A DNA stretch of 64,000 bases from Bacillus sp. 491mf (lineage in GTDB: Bacteria; Bacillota; Bacilli; Bacillales; Bacillaceae_G), in NCBI RefSeq assembly GCF_900112415.1, contig NZ_FOLV01000008.1, positions 1-64,000 on the forward strand, given 5' to 3'. The translations under genes and the position numbers were made by a program. Position 1 is the first letter of the stretch. Each line of letters begins with the position of its first letter. Below are positions 34,826 to 43,081 of this stretch, piece by piece. Below the pieces are notes generated by a model that had not been told where the DNA came from, made no database searches, and was given only the letters and a program-made list of their open reading frames with translations.

Positions 34826-34850
34826 AAGGGGTATCGAAAATGCCCCTTTA
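34826..34850 (+). terminator. Terminator after 34447-34806
   Basis: AAAGGGG pairs with CCCCTTT around TATCGAAAATG and is followed by ATTTTTC. Confidence 0.6.
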
Positions 34851-34868
34851 TTTTTCAATAACGAATTA

Positions 34869-35342
34869 TTACTTTTCCTCATAAATCAGTTCCTGAATCT
34901 CGTTATGATTTTCAACTGCCTTCTTCAGCCTCTGTAACATATATCCAATCCCTTTACAGCCTTCTAATGGATAAGAAATGCACTCTCCTGGATATAACTT
35001 TGTCACTACATTTTTATGCTTCTTTCCTGCAAGCAGCACAATTTCATCAAAGTCTAGCAAGTCTTTATCCATCATCTGCTTTTTTAGTTGTTCTATATTA
35101 ATAATCTCACTACTTTTCGAATGAAAAGCAAGATCATAGTTTTCTTCCACTATATCGGTTGGTAGTAAAAATCCATGCTTCGCGGATAAAATAACCCAGT
35201 GTGTAAAAAATTGAGAAGCATATGTTTGGCATGCTTTTCCGAATGGACTAATGTATACATCCTTTGCTTCTGTTGCTCCCTTATCAGGGTACGTATCCCA
35301 AATCTTCTTTTTCCCACATGGAATTATGCATAGTCTTTTCAT
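34869..35342 (-). CDS. DUF6884-like protein
   Basis: A 157-residue soluble protein. LCIIPCGKKKIWD at the start, VYISPFGKACQTYASQFF and VILSAKHGFLLPTDIVEENYD are the motifs of DUF6884-type proteins, which resemble the catalytic fold of queuine-type base exchange and YaaA-like proteins; their role is unproven. Ribosome site AGAGGT is 13 bp away. It lies between an orphan gene and ppaC and shares no operon with them. Confidence 0.65.
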   Translation of the reverse strand: MKRLCIIPCGKKKIWDTYPDKGATEAKDVYISPFGKACQTYASQFFTHWVILSAKHGFLLPTDIVEENYDLAFHSKSSEIINIEQLKKQMMDKDLLDFDEIVLLAGKKHKNVVTKLYPGECISYPLEGCKGIGYMLQRLKKAVENHNEIQELIYEEK

Positions 35343-35530
35343 TGTTACGTTCTTACCTCTTTTCTATTTCAATCCCATAACATCTACTTCATAAAAAAAT
35401 CATACCAGTTTTCATCCATAAATAAAAATGTTAGTTTTTACTTTTCTTTCTATCCAAGTTTTATTTTTCCTAAATGAAATATGATAAGAACTGACCTTAA
35501 TATTCGAAGTTTTATCTTTCCTAAAAACAA

Positions 35531-35567
35531 AAAAGAACAAGCAGACTATATATCTGCTTGTCCTTTT
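35531..35567 (-). terminator. Terminator after ppaC
   Basis: On the minus strand GGACAAGCAGA pairs with TCTGCTTGTTC around TATATAG, then TTTTTT. Confidence 0.8.
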
Positions 35568-35583
35568 ACATCCAAAGTCACTC

Positions 35584-36516
35584 TTATAGAGCTTGGAACG
35601 TTTCTGTTAATACAGGAACAATTTGTTTTTTACGAGATACAACACCTTTTAAAGTAGCTGTATTGTTTTCTAACGTTACGTTGTATGCTTTCTCAACAAC
35701 TTGTGCTGCTTTACCGATTGCAAGGCCCACAGAGTCGTTTGTTAAAATGTCTGTTACAACGAATAAGAATAGGTCTAAACCTTTTTCTTCTACTACTGCA
35801 GAGATTACTTTTTCTAATTCTGCTTGGTGTACAAGAACGTCATTTGTATCAACAGCGTTTACTTGTGCGATTTCAACTTTTGCATCTCCCATTTGGAACT
35901 CTTTTGCATCAAGGGAAATTAATTGTTCCATTGTTTTACCGCTTAAATCTGCACCTGCTTTTAACATGTCTAAGCCGTAGCTTTCAGCATCTACACCAGC
36001 GATTTCAGCTAATTCACGAGCTGCTGCTACGTCTTGGTCTGTGCAAGTTGGAGATTTAAATAGTAACGAATCGGAAATGATTGCAGATAACATTAATCCT
36101 GCAACTTCTTTACGAATTGCAACGCCGTTTTCTTTGTACATTTTATTTAAAATTGTAGCTGTACAACCAACAGGCTCACAACGGTAGTATAAAGGATCGC
36201 TCGTTTCAAAGTTAGCAATACGATGGTGATCGATTACTTCCAATACACGAACAGATTCGATATCATTCGCACTTTGTTGACGCTCGTTATGGTCAACTAA
36301 AATAACATGGCCCACTTCGTTTGCTACTGTCTCAACAAAACGTGGTCCTTCTACTTTAAAATAATTTAAAGCAAATTGTGTTTCACCGCTGATTTCGCCT
36401 AAACGAACAGGCTCAGCGTTCATTCCTAATTCTTTTTTTAGCTCTGCATATGCAATTGCAGAACAAATTGCATCTGTATCTGGGTTTTTATGCCCGAAAA
36501 TAAGTACTTTTTCCAT
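35584..36516 (-). CDS. ppaC: Manganese-dependent inorganic pyrophosphatase
   Basis: A 310-residue family II pyrophosphatase of the DHH superfamily. [20 protein letters not shown] and [10 protein letters not shown] hold the metal ligands; the C-terminal DHHA2 domain has [14 protein letters not shown]. It hydrolyses PPi made by biosynthesis, in the cytoplasm, with Mn2+. The length equals that of B. subtilis PpaC. GAGAGGTG precedes the ATG. It is monocistronic with its own terminator. Confidence 0.96.
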   Translation of the reverse strand: MEKVLIFGHKNPDTDAICSAIAYAELKKELGMNAEPVRLGEISGETQFALNYFKVEGPRFVETVANEVGHVILVDHNERQQSANDIESVRVLEVIDHHRIANFETSDPLYYRCEPVGCTATILNKMYKENGVAIRKEVAGLMLSAIISDSLLFKSPTCTDQDVAAARELAEIAGVDAESYGLDMLKAGADLSGKTMEQLISLDAKEFQMGDAKVEIAQVNAVDTNDVLVHQAELEKVISAVVEEKGLDLFLFVVTDILTNDSVGLAIGKAAQVVEKAYNVTLENNTATLKGVVSRKKQIVPVLTETFQAL

Positions 36517-36681
36517 GATTTCACCTCTCTACAAAAGGATATCTTAAAGAACAGGATATGACAATATTTTAGGCGAATTTTTTTAGAAATAATCAAAGTT
36601 TCTTTTAGATTTACGTGAAAAATAGAGACTTTGTACCGATGCTCCGTTTAAAAATGTCCCATATGAAAGATAGTATTGGAT

Positions 36682-36961
36682 TTTATCCCACTATTCGTGG
36701 GCAGTAATACTCCCACCTCAAAATTCGGCGAAAACATTGTCCAGCTCCAGCGGCTAGAGTCTCCGGTCGTTTCGCCCCCTCGGACAAGGCAAAAAGCGCC
36801 TCTCTGTCAGGGGCGTGGGCGTCCTGCGATTCTGAGCGAGCCGCTTCCGCTTTTCTTAAGAAGTTAGGTGGGAGATAAACTGCCCGTAAAAGCCCGATTG
36901 GTGAGGGCTGATAATCAGTGGGGGATGAAGAAAACCCCCACTGATTAAAGTTTCACTTTAT
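36682..36961 (-). repeat. bcr1-type repeat with nested insert (280 bp)
   Basis: TTTAT at 36682-36686 and 36957-36961 bound the element, in minus orientation. It carries the same GC-richer insert as the 249-bp copy (about 85% similar by eye) and has both arms of the outer hairpin (CAGTGGGGGATGAAG / CCCCCACTGATT). The region 36517-36681 before it holds no gene. Confidence 0.82.
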
Positions 36962-37045
36962 AAGAAGTTTTGAATACATAGTCGCAATAAAGCATATTTT
37001 CGAATATATAAACTTATTTTTTCTGTGAAAAGGAGGTTTATTTGC

Positions 37046-37870
37046 ATGTCTTATATAAAACTTGATAATGACGTAAATATATATTATGAAGATCAAGGAC
37101 AAGGAACCCCAATTATATTCGTACATGGGGTTTGGATGAGCAGCCGCTTTTTTCATAAACAACTACCGTATTTTAGTGAAAATTACCGCGCGATTTCACT
37201 GGATTTACGAGGTCATGGCCGTTCTTCACACGTTCAATCTGGGCATACCATTGCAAACTATGCTCGTGATTTACACGCTTTTATCGAAAAATTATCTCTT
37301 GAGAAGGTTGTATTAGTTGGCTGGTCTATGGGGGCATTTGTTGTTTGGGAATATTTAAAACAATTTGGTGAAAGTAACGTGAAAGCTTCTGTTATCGTAG
37401 ATGAACTCGCTTCTGATTTTAAATGGGTTGACTTCCCAATTGGAGCTTTTGATTTTCCGGCCCTTATTCATATTATGCGAGAAATACAAATGAATCGAGT
37501 CGACTTCCTAAAAGAATTTATATCATTAATGTTCAAAAACCCTCTTTCTGAAGATGATTTTGAGTGGATATTAAAAGAAGTGACAACTATCCCAGAGTCT
37601 ATCGCAAGTGCTATTTTGTTCGACCAGTCTGTTGTGGATTATCGAGACTACCTAGATCAAATTATCATCCCTACTTTACTTTGTTTCGGCAGAGAAGAGA
37701 AGCTCATTCCTGTTGCAGCAGGCGAACATTTACACAAGCATCTTCAAGACTCTCAGCTTATCACTTTTGAAGATAGCTGCCATTGTCCATTTTTAGAAGA
37801 AGCGGACCGTTTTAATAAAATAGTAGATACCTTTATTCAATCTATAGATAGTAATCAAACACCTTCTTGA
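37046..37870 (+). CDS. Alpha/beta hydrolase
   Basis: A 274-residue serine hydrolase. IIFVHGVW forms the oxyanion hole, LVGWSMGAF holds the nucleophile Ser, and DSCHCPFLEEADRF the catalytic His. It resembles the non-haem peroxidase/carboxylesterase branch. ATG 37046 is set by AAGGAGG; an upstream ATG at 37025 would make an odd basic leader. Its 5' region abuts the bcr1 element, so its promoter may lie within or near the repeat. Confidence 0.87.
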   Translation: MSYIKLDNDVNIYYEDQGQGTPIIFVHGVWMSSRFFHKQLPYFSENYRAISLDLRGHGRSSHVQSGHTIANYARDLHAFIEKLSLEKVVLVGWSMGAFVVWEYLKQFGESNVKASVIVDELASDFKWVDFPIGAFDFPALIHIMREIQMNRVDFLKEFISLMFKNPLSEDDFEWILKEVTTIPESIASAILFDQSVVDYRDYLDQIIIPTLLCFGREEKLIPVAAGEHLHKHLQDSQLITFEDSCHCPFLEEADRFNKIVDTFIQSIDSNQTPS

Positions 37871-37882
37871 TGAAGGTGTTTG
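37856..37882 (+). terminator. Hairpin overlapping the hydrolase stop
   Basis: CAAACACCTTC pairs with GAAGGTGTTTG around TTGAT; the hydrolase TGA lies in the loop. No T-run follows, so it may protect the transcript end rather than terminate. Confidence 0.45.
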
Positions 37883-37901
37883 ATTAACATGTTTGTTAAC
37901 G

Positions 37902-38012
37902 CTATTCTTCCATGCATTGCTGCACAAGTGTAACAGCTTGACTCATCGCAACTCCGCCAGCAAATGCTGCTGCAACGCCACATACTTTTAAGAGCTCCTT
38001 ATCAAAGCACCC
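37902..38012 (-). pseudogene. C-terminal relic of a lost gene
   Basis: The minus strand reads KELLKVCGVAAAFAGGVAMS then QAVTLVQQCMEE and a stop, 37 codons with a stop just upstream and no start. The Ala/Gly-rich helix looks like the end of an enzyme. It cannot be assigned. Confidence 0.4.
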
Positions 38013-38048
38013 TTAATCAATGCAACCTTTATACTCTTTTACAAACAT

Positions 38049-38092
38049 AAAAAACAGCTGCTGAGATTGTTACATCTCAACAGCTGTTTTTT
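38049..38092 (-). terminator. Terminator after the DUF2653 gene
   Basis: AAAAAACAGCTG...TGAGAT pairs with ATCTCA...CAGCTGTTTTTTT, symmetrical with T-runs on both strands. It directly follows the 38095 stop. Confidence 0.8.
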
Positions 38093-38094
38093 TA

Positions 38095-38403
38095 TTACTC
38101 ATATGATTTATTTATATTCGCAAATGCGATAATACCTTCTTCATCATGTAACTCAAGCTGTAATCTTGCAGCAAATGGATCAATGTTATATTCCATATCA
38201 AGCCATAAACGAAGGGCCTCGATTAAATTTGCTTGAATTAAAATTTGCTGACGACCGTTTACTTCTACTTCAGCTGAGAAACCGTAATCGTCATCGTACA
38301 TCAATTCCACCAAGACTTGTTCCGGAGTAACTTGACGTTTTTGTGCAATATATACACAAAGTGCATTGATCAGCTCTTGTTCAGAGATTTTTATCGTTTC
38401 CAT
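38095..38403 (-). CDS. DUF2653 family protein (YxcD-like)
   Basis: A 102-residue soluble acidic protein: ISEQELINALCVYIAQKRQV, then VLVELMYDDDYGFSAEVEVN and a helical end. Length and pattern match DUF2653 (B. subtilis YxcD). Its start overlaps the preceding gene by 13 bp, indicating coupling with the membrane protein 38391-38849. No function is known. Confidence 0.75.
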   Translation of the reverse strand: METIKISEQELINALCVYIAQKRQVTPEQVLVELMYDDDYGFSAEVEVNGRQQILIQANLIEALRLWLDMEYNIDPFAARLQLELHDEEGIIAFANINKSYE

Positions 38404-38849
38404 GCAGCCTCTTCCACCTGTTTCTTACGTTGATTTTTAAAATATTTGAATGCGCGAACCACTAGCATTACTATACCAGCCATTACTAGCATATTCACCA
38501 TAAATGCTAATACAGAGCCAAGCGCTCCCATGTTAGCAAATAAACTTCCCATTAGCAAACCGCCAAGACCACCAAGTAAAAGACCTTTCATAAAGCTTCC
38601 TTTATTACTTTTTGGTGCTGTATTTGTTGCTTTTGTTTTTGAATCTGTTGTTTTATTTGCATTAACATTCGAATCTTTTTTATTCAAATCTACTTTTGAT
38701 TTTTGTGTTTGACCTGAACTTGGAGTAAATGATTTTTTACCAGATTTGTAGCCTTTTGCATAAGCACTATCTACTGAAACGAAACTACCTGCAGCGAAGA
38801 CAAACATAAATGCTGTCAATATTGTAATCATTTTTTTTAACATATTCAA
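38391..38849 (-). CDS. Exported membrane protein with Gly-rich helix
   Basis: A 152-residue protein. A signal peptide (ITILTAFMFVFAAGSFVSV, cleavage near AYA), a Ser/Lys/Thr-rich low-complexity stretch of about 60 residues, a Gly-rich segment LLLGGLGGLLMGSLFA and a membrane helix near VLAFMVNMLVMAGIVMLVV. This resembles Tim44-domain-like membrane proteins. The start may be TTG 38849 (AAGGAG at 6 bp) or ATG 38843. It is the first gene of a pair with DUF2653 and faces the DUF1836 gene. Confidence 0.7.
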   Translation of the reverse strand: MNMLKKMITILTAFMFVFAAGSFVSVDSAYAKGYKSGKKSFTPSSGQTQKSKVDLNKKDSNVNANKTTDSKTKATNTAPKSNKGSFMKGLLLGGLGGLLMGSLFANMGALGSVLAFMVNMLVMAGIVMLVVRAFKYFKNQRKKQVEEAAWKR

Positions 38850-38933
38850 TTCATTCTCCTTCTACAATAAATATATCATCTCTATCTTTCTCTTAAATGA
38901 TGAAAAGATAGATGATTTTTAAAGCGAATCAAA

Positions 38934-38949
38934 AAGTTCTTATGAACCT
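38934..38949. promoter_or_regulatory. Candidate DUF1836 operator, left copy
   Basis: AAGTTCTTATGAACCT, an almost perfect inverted repeat (AAGTTC-N4-GAACCT), 85 bp before the minus-strand start at 38849. It matches the right copy except for the spacer and one base. Confidence 0.5.
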
Positions 38950-39065
38950 ATTATATGAACTTTCTTAAGAATAATCAAGAATTATTTCTTAAGATTATTA
39001 ACTTCTTCGACTACGGCAGAAATCATGAAAATACAATTGACTTTATATAGAACAATGCATAATAT

Positions 39066-39081
39066 AAGTTCATAAGAACTT
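39066..39081. promoter_or_regulatory. Candidate DUF1836 operator, right copy
   Basis: AAGTTCATAAGAACTT is a perfect 6-bp inverted repeat around 4 bp, 22 bp before the DUF1836 start. Together with the left copy, 132 bp away, it could allow autoregulation and control of the divergent pair. Confidence 0.55.
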
Positions 39082-39103
39082 TTATATTATTGGAGGTGAA
39101 AAG

Positions 39104-39865
39104 ATGGAAACATTTCATCTCACACGAAACGAAATGGCGATGCTCCTTCTCTCTCTTAGAGGATGGGATACAAAAAAGCCTCTTGCAATTTTACAAGAAG
39201 CCTGGGCAAAGTCACATAAAAAAGATATTGAGAGCGGTCAAAGTTTTACAGCTATTATTACAACAGCACTAGCACCTATTTTTGAAAAGTTGATTAAAAT
39301 AGAAGAAACGGATATTGGATTCTCTTTAAATGAAATTGTAGCGCTTGGGAATCAAATTGAAAATACTAACTTTACTATTACGGCACTGCAAAATTGGGTG
39401 AAACGTGATATAAAAGAAATGATTGGTTCTCCGCAAAAAGGAAAAAAATATTCAATTGAACAAGCCGCCTTATTATTTATTGTAGAAGATTTAAAAACAG
39501 CGCTCGATTTTGACTCCATTCGAAAGTTGTTAAAACTTATCGTAAATGACCCAGCAGATCGTACTGATGATTTAATTAATCCGATTCAATTATATGTTTT
39601 TTACTCTTCTCTATTTGAAAAATTGAATCAACGAGGTTTCATTCAATTCACTGCAACGAATACGATTTATACAATTGAACAAACAATTAAAGAAAATGCC
39701 GATCAGTTGGCAGCTAAAATTGAACATATAAACAATGAACAACGCGAAGCTATTCGCAATGCCATTGTAATCGCAACCTTATCTGTTCATACTGCTTATG
39801 TACAAAGATTAGCGAAGCGCTACGTATCAGCTACGTTGTTTTTACAGCATTTAAATGTGAATTAA
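39104..39865 (+). CDS. DUF1836 domain protein
   Basis: A 253-residue protein. The central part, TITALQNWVKRDIKE...GKKYSIEQAALLFIVEDLKTAL and FDSIRKLLKLI, is the DUF1836 helix-turn-helix-like region related to MerR-type DNA-binding domains. No membrane segments are seen. GGAGGTG precedes the ATG. Twin palindromes in the intergenic region suggest that it binds DNA there and regulates the DUF2653/membrane protein pair. Confidence 0.7.
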   Translation: METFHLTRNEMAMLLLSLRGWDTKKPLAILQEAWAKSHKKDIESGQSFTAIITTALAPIFEKLIKIEETDIGFSLNEIVALGNQIENTNFTITALQNWVKRDIKEMIGSPQKGKKYSIEQAALLFIVEDLKTALDFDSIRKLLKLIVNDPADRTDDLINPIQLYVFYSSLFEKLNQRGFIQFTATNTIYTIEQTIKENADQLAAKIEHINNEQREAIRNAIVIATLSVHTAYVQRLAKRYVSATLFLQHLNVN

Positions 39866-39873
39866 ACGTTCGC

Positions 39874-39919
39874 AAACCACATATAACCGATAACAATTGT
39901 TATCGGTTATATGTGGTTT
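39874..39919. terminator. Perfect 46-bp palindrome, bidirectional terminator
   Basis: The two 23-base halves (AAACCACATATAACCGATAAC plus AA and the complement) match without a mismatch or spacer. It lies between converging genes; the MFS stop at 39900-39902 is inside it. Confidence 0.75.
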
Positions 39920-40451
39920 CGTTGTTTGTCCTGCAAAGTACAATACCACTTATCATATATAGTATAGAAGCGACATAAAAAATCGTTCCAATCGTTAAAA
40001 AATCAACTAAATACCCTGTTAAAATAATAGCGATTGCTGCCCCTAAAGATGTCCAAACGTGATATTTTCCAATTTCATACCCAGCTTCTTGACGTTCTAC
40101 TTTTCGTGCTAGTGATGTTTTTTCTGCATTTTTCTGCATAGCCCCTAACAATCCCATTAAAATTTGCAAAATATATACATGCCAAACTTCTGTAGCGATT
40201 GGAAAACATAACATTAAAATAGCCATTGACCATGAATATATGATTAACAGTTTTTTATCACCAAACCGATCAGAAATTTTACCGATTAGAGGATAGACAA
40301 GCGCTGATGTTAATGCAAACAAACCATATGCCCAGCCAAATTGTGAAAAGCTGTTTCCTACGTTTCTTAGTAATAATACATAAAAAGGAAATACCATACT
40401 TCCTGCCATCATAATGAGACTTTGTGAAACTACAAATCTTGTATATGTCAT
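39900..40451 (-). CDS. Half-length MFS transporter-like protein
   Basis: A 183-residue protein with about six membrane helices, equal to one half of a major facilitator. The motif A loop GKISDRFGDKK lies between helices 2 and 3. The missing second half is not found nearby. Either it works as a dimer or it is a truncated gene that is still read. Its ATG overlaps the oxidase stop (ATGA), so it is translated with that gene. Its stop lies within a perfect palindrome. Confidence 0.75.
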   Translation of the reverse strand: MTYTRFVVSQSLIMMAGSMVFPFYVLLLRNVGNSFSQFGWAYGLFALTSALVYPLIGKISDRFGDKKLLIIYSWSMAILMLCFPIATEVWHVYILQILMGLLGAMQKNAEKTSLARKVERQEAGYEIGKYHVWTSLGAAIAIILTGYLVDFLTIGTIFYVASILYMISGIVLCRTNNETTYNR

Positions 40452-41884
40452 TGACCATACTCCTTATAAAATAAATTAACAAACCGTTCTTGCGGGTCAT
40501 ACTCCCTCTTTTTTTGAAAAAACTCATCTGAACGAGAGTAAGCATTTTGAAACTGCTGTTTGTCTGGATAATGATAATACGGCAAATAGTAGCTTCCATC
40601 ATGTTGTAAAGTAACGTTTATCATCTTCTGAATCACTTTTTTTGTTTTTTCTATCTCTTCTTCAGAACGTCCTTGATTGATAAGAAAGACAAGAGCAAAC
40701 ATATCCTCTTTCGCATAGGATAAAACCGCATTTTCATTTTTTGTCACATATCGAATGGTGATATTTAGTAGATTCAGTTCTTCTTGATTTAGTACGTTTC
40801 TCAGGTCATCTATATAAGGAGAAAAGCGATCAACTGGAATAAAGTACTCTTGTAAAATTTCTGTTTGATTCGGATTTTCATATTCCATAAATGCACTATC
40901 TGATCTCATGACGTTATTACGAGTTTCATGAGATCCATCTGTACGTTCAAAATACTTCTTTTGGATATTCCAAAACATTGTTTTTCCCCAATCACTGTAC
41001 CTAGATAACCCAAGAAAAAACTTTGGCAGAGCAACATTTGTTTCTTCTTTTAAAGTACTATATTGCTCTCGCTTTTCTTGATTTGTAGCAAGAACGTAAT
41101 TTGTCACATACATCTCCCGTAAAAATGAATTAGGTGCGACAGAAATACGCGCTAAATGCATACGCACGCCTTCATCACCTTCAACATGTTTCTTAAAATA
41201 AGAAGTATAATCATGATAATCTATAGTTTTAGTTCGTATTTGATATAATTCATCATCTGTTAATTTTAATGTTACATCTAGAATGACTCCAAATAGACCG
41301 TATCCACCTATAACAAGAGAGAATAACTCCGCATTTTCATTTCGACTTACATTTTTAATATTGCCGTCTGCCATTAATAATCGAAATGAATCAACTGTAT
41401 CTATTAGTGCATCATGCCGAATATCTCGTCCGTGTACATTTGCACTTAATGAACCACCAATCGTAAAGATATTTTGTGATTGCATAACTTGAATCGCAAG
41501 ACCATATGGATTAATTACTTTTTGAATATCATTCCACGTCGCACCACTCTGCACCCTAATTCTCTTTTGCTTTGGATTGAACTCCACTATTTTATTGTAA
41601 CTTTTCATATCTAAAACAGTACCATTTGGATAATATGTATGGCCCCCTTGCGTATGCTGCATCCCAGCAATAGATAGCTTTTCATTTGAAACGTTTGCGT
41701 CCCGAACCAATTGTTGTAACTCTTTTTCATCTTCAACGCTCTCTATTCGTTTAACTTTTACCGGAAGTAACCGCCCTGCATCTGCTATAACAGGTTGAGC
41801 TAGTTGTTTTGTATAAGTATGTATAGATACAGTTAGTAAACTTGTGTATATTACTACAGAAACTATTATCTTACCAATTTTCAA
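40448..41884 (-). CDS. FAD-binding oxidoreductase, membrane-anchored
   Basis: A 478-residue flavoprotein of the FAD_binding_4 (VAO/PCMH) family with a single N-terminal membrane helix ([18 protein letters not shown]). [20 protein letters not shown] and [19 protein letters not shown] are the FAD site; the C-terminal part is like sugar or berberine-type oxidases. TTG 41884 with GGAGAGGG 4-5 bp ahead is chosen. The catalytic domain should lie outside the membrane. It probably works with the MFS-like protein that overlaps it. Confidence 0.85.
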   Translation of the reverse strand: [478 protein letters not shown]

Positions 41885-41899
41885 TATACCCTCTCCTTT

Positions 41900-41929
41900 C
41901 AACTGAAGTGTAATAATACACTTTAGTTG
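41900..41929. promoter_or_regulatory. 30-bp inverted repeat at the oxidase promoter
   Basis: CAACTGAAGTGTA-ATAA-TACACTTTAGTTG, two 13-base arms with one mismatch. On the minus strand TATAAT lies just upstream at 41934-41939, so the repeat covers the probable transcription start and would block it when bound. Confidence 0.55.
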
Positions 41930-42297
41930 AAATTATATCATTTGTTTTCAAGTGTGAAAAGCTATATTTTCGTACTTAAAGGCAGCATTTTCGTTTTTTT
42001 ATAATTTTGTAGTCGATTAATAGCTGAATAAATAGAAAATCAGCACTTATTATAAAGTACTGATTTTCCATAAATTTCATTTAGTTCTTCTCCATACCGT
42101 ACATCTTTTTTCATACTCCAGTCTTTTTTCAACAGAATATGATAGATCCTTGTTTATAAAATAATGTTATTTGCTCTTTTATCACATAGATTTATAACAA
42201 CAATAATTAATTATTGTTGTCGAATTCTCATACAGGATTTTAGTCAATCAATACCGAATTTTTAAAGGGCTATATTTTTGTTAAGGAGGAATTTATC
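41930..42297. other. Gap with hairpin and gene relic
   Basis: A hairpin GAAAATCAGCACTT/AAGTACTGATTTTC lies at 42035-42068. On the minus strand 42040-42129 reads KKDWSMKKDVRYGEELNEIY then GKSVLYNKC and a stop, a probable tail of a lost gene. The rest is AT-rich with no gene. Confidence 0.35.
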
Positions 42298-42856
42298 ATG
42301 ATGAACTATTATTCTACAATTAGTGATTTAATTTTTATAGACCGTAAGCACTTGTTTACAGAAACAGACATTATGCTATATCATCCCGGTCATTTCCCAG
42401 AATTAAACGAACTTGTTGCAAAGCATTACCATCAAGAAGTTGTAAAATATATTTTCATTCCTTCTATTTTTAATACGTTTCTACAGGCGAATGAATTTGA
42501 ATATCATAGAGAAAGATTAATTCAATTAGGTGTTCCTCACGAGAACATCCAACCGATTACGGGAGATTTTTCTAATGTAGAAGGTGTAGTTTAACATGAT
42601 AAATAAACAAGAAGTAACGAATGTATTACTCGCTGGAAAAAGTTTTTTCTGTCGAAGATTTTTATTACTTGCTTCACTATATGCGGCTGAAGATAAAATA
42701 TTAGATGTTCTTCCACTGCAAGATTTGCGACAAATTAATCGCGATACTTGGCATACAAGTGAACAAGGAAGACAAAGGATCACGAATGAACTTAAACAAT
42801 ATTACGAAATTACGGAAAGACACTCTATGCTTTTTATTCGAAATTCTAATACATAA
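42298..42856 (+). pseudogene. YdcF/DUF218-like gene split by a frameshift
   Basis: Two frames, 42298-42594 (98 residues) and 42596-42856 (86 residues), join if one T is removed from TTT at 42590-42592; the sequence then reads NVEGVVNMINKQEVTNVLLAGK without a stop. The whole matches the size and order of YdcF/SanA proteins: an N-terminal PG site, ANEFEYHRERLIQLGVPHENI, VLLAGKSFFCRRFLL and INRDTWHTSEQGRQRI. The usual GG after the first strand is HPG here, so it may have diverged before breaking. AAGGAGG precedes the ATG. A sequencing error remains possible. Confidence 0.65.
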
Positions 42857-42981
42857 AATTATTATGTAAACTATATACAGAGAAATAACATACTAAATAT
42901 ATCCAAATCAATTTAAACCTCCTATCTATCTTTATATAAAGCTTTGTACATTATAGGTATAATATCATTATTACTTATATA

Positions 42982-43027
42982 AAACCCTCTAATAAAGGAA
43001 TCTGAAAGGTCGTTTTTTAGAGGGTTT
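42982..43027 (+). terminator. Hairpin after the YdcF-like gene
   Basis: AAACCCTCTAA pairs with TTAGAGGGTTT around a 24-base loop; a short T-rich stretch follows. Confidence 0.45.
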
Positions 43028-43041
43028 GGATATTTTTGTAT

Positions 43042-43081
43042 ATTAAAAGACTTATCTGCCTACAGAATAAGTCTTTTAATA
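43042..43081 (-). terminator. Terminator of the HTH protein gene
   Basis: ATTAAAAGACTTAT pairs with ATAAGTCTTTTAAT. It overlaps the 43076 stop and has T-rich flanks. Confidence 0.65.

Noticed and set aside
35558-35980. + strand frame of 140 codons opposite ppaC
   Set aside because: ppaC is certain on the other strand; this frame is a mirror effect.
36682-37045. Riboswitch suspected before the alpha/beta hydrolase gene
   Set aside because: The structured region is a minus-orientation bcr1 copy, also present in unrelated places.
40279-40602. 107-codon minus-strand frame across the oxidase/MFS overlap
   Set aside because: It is in another frame of two overlapping real genes, with no motif.
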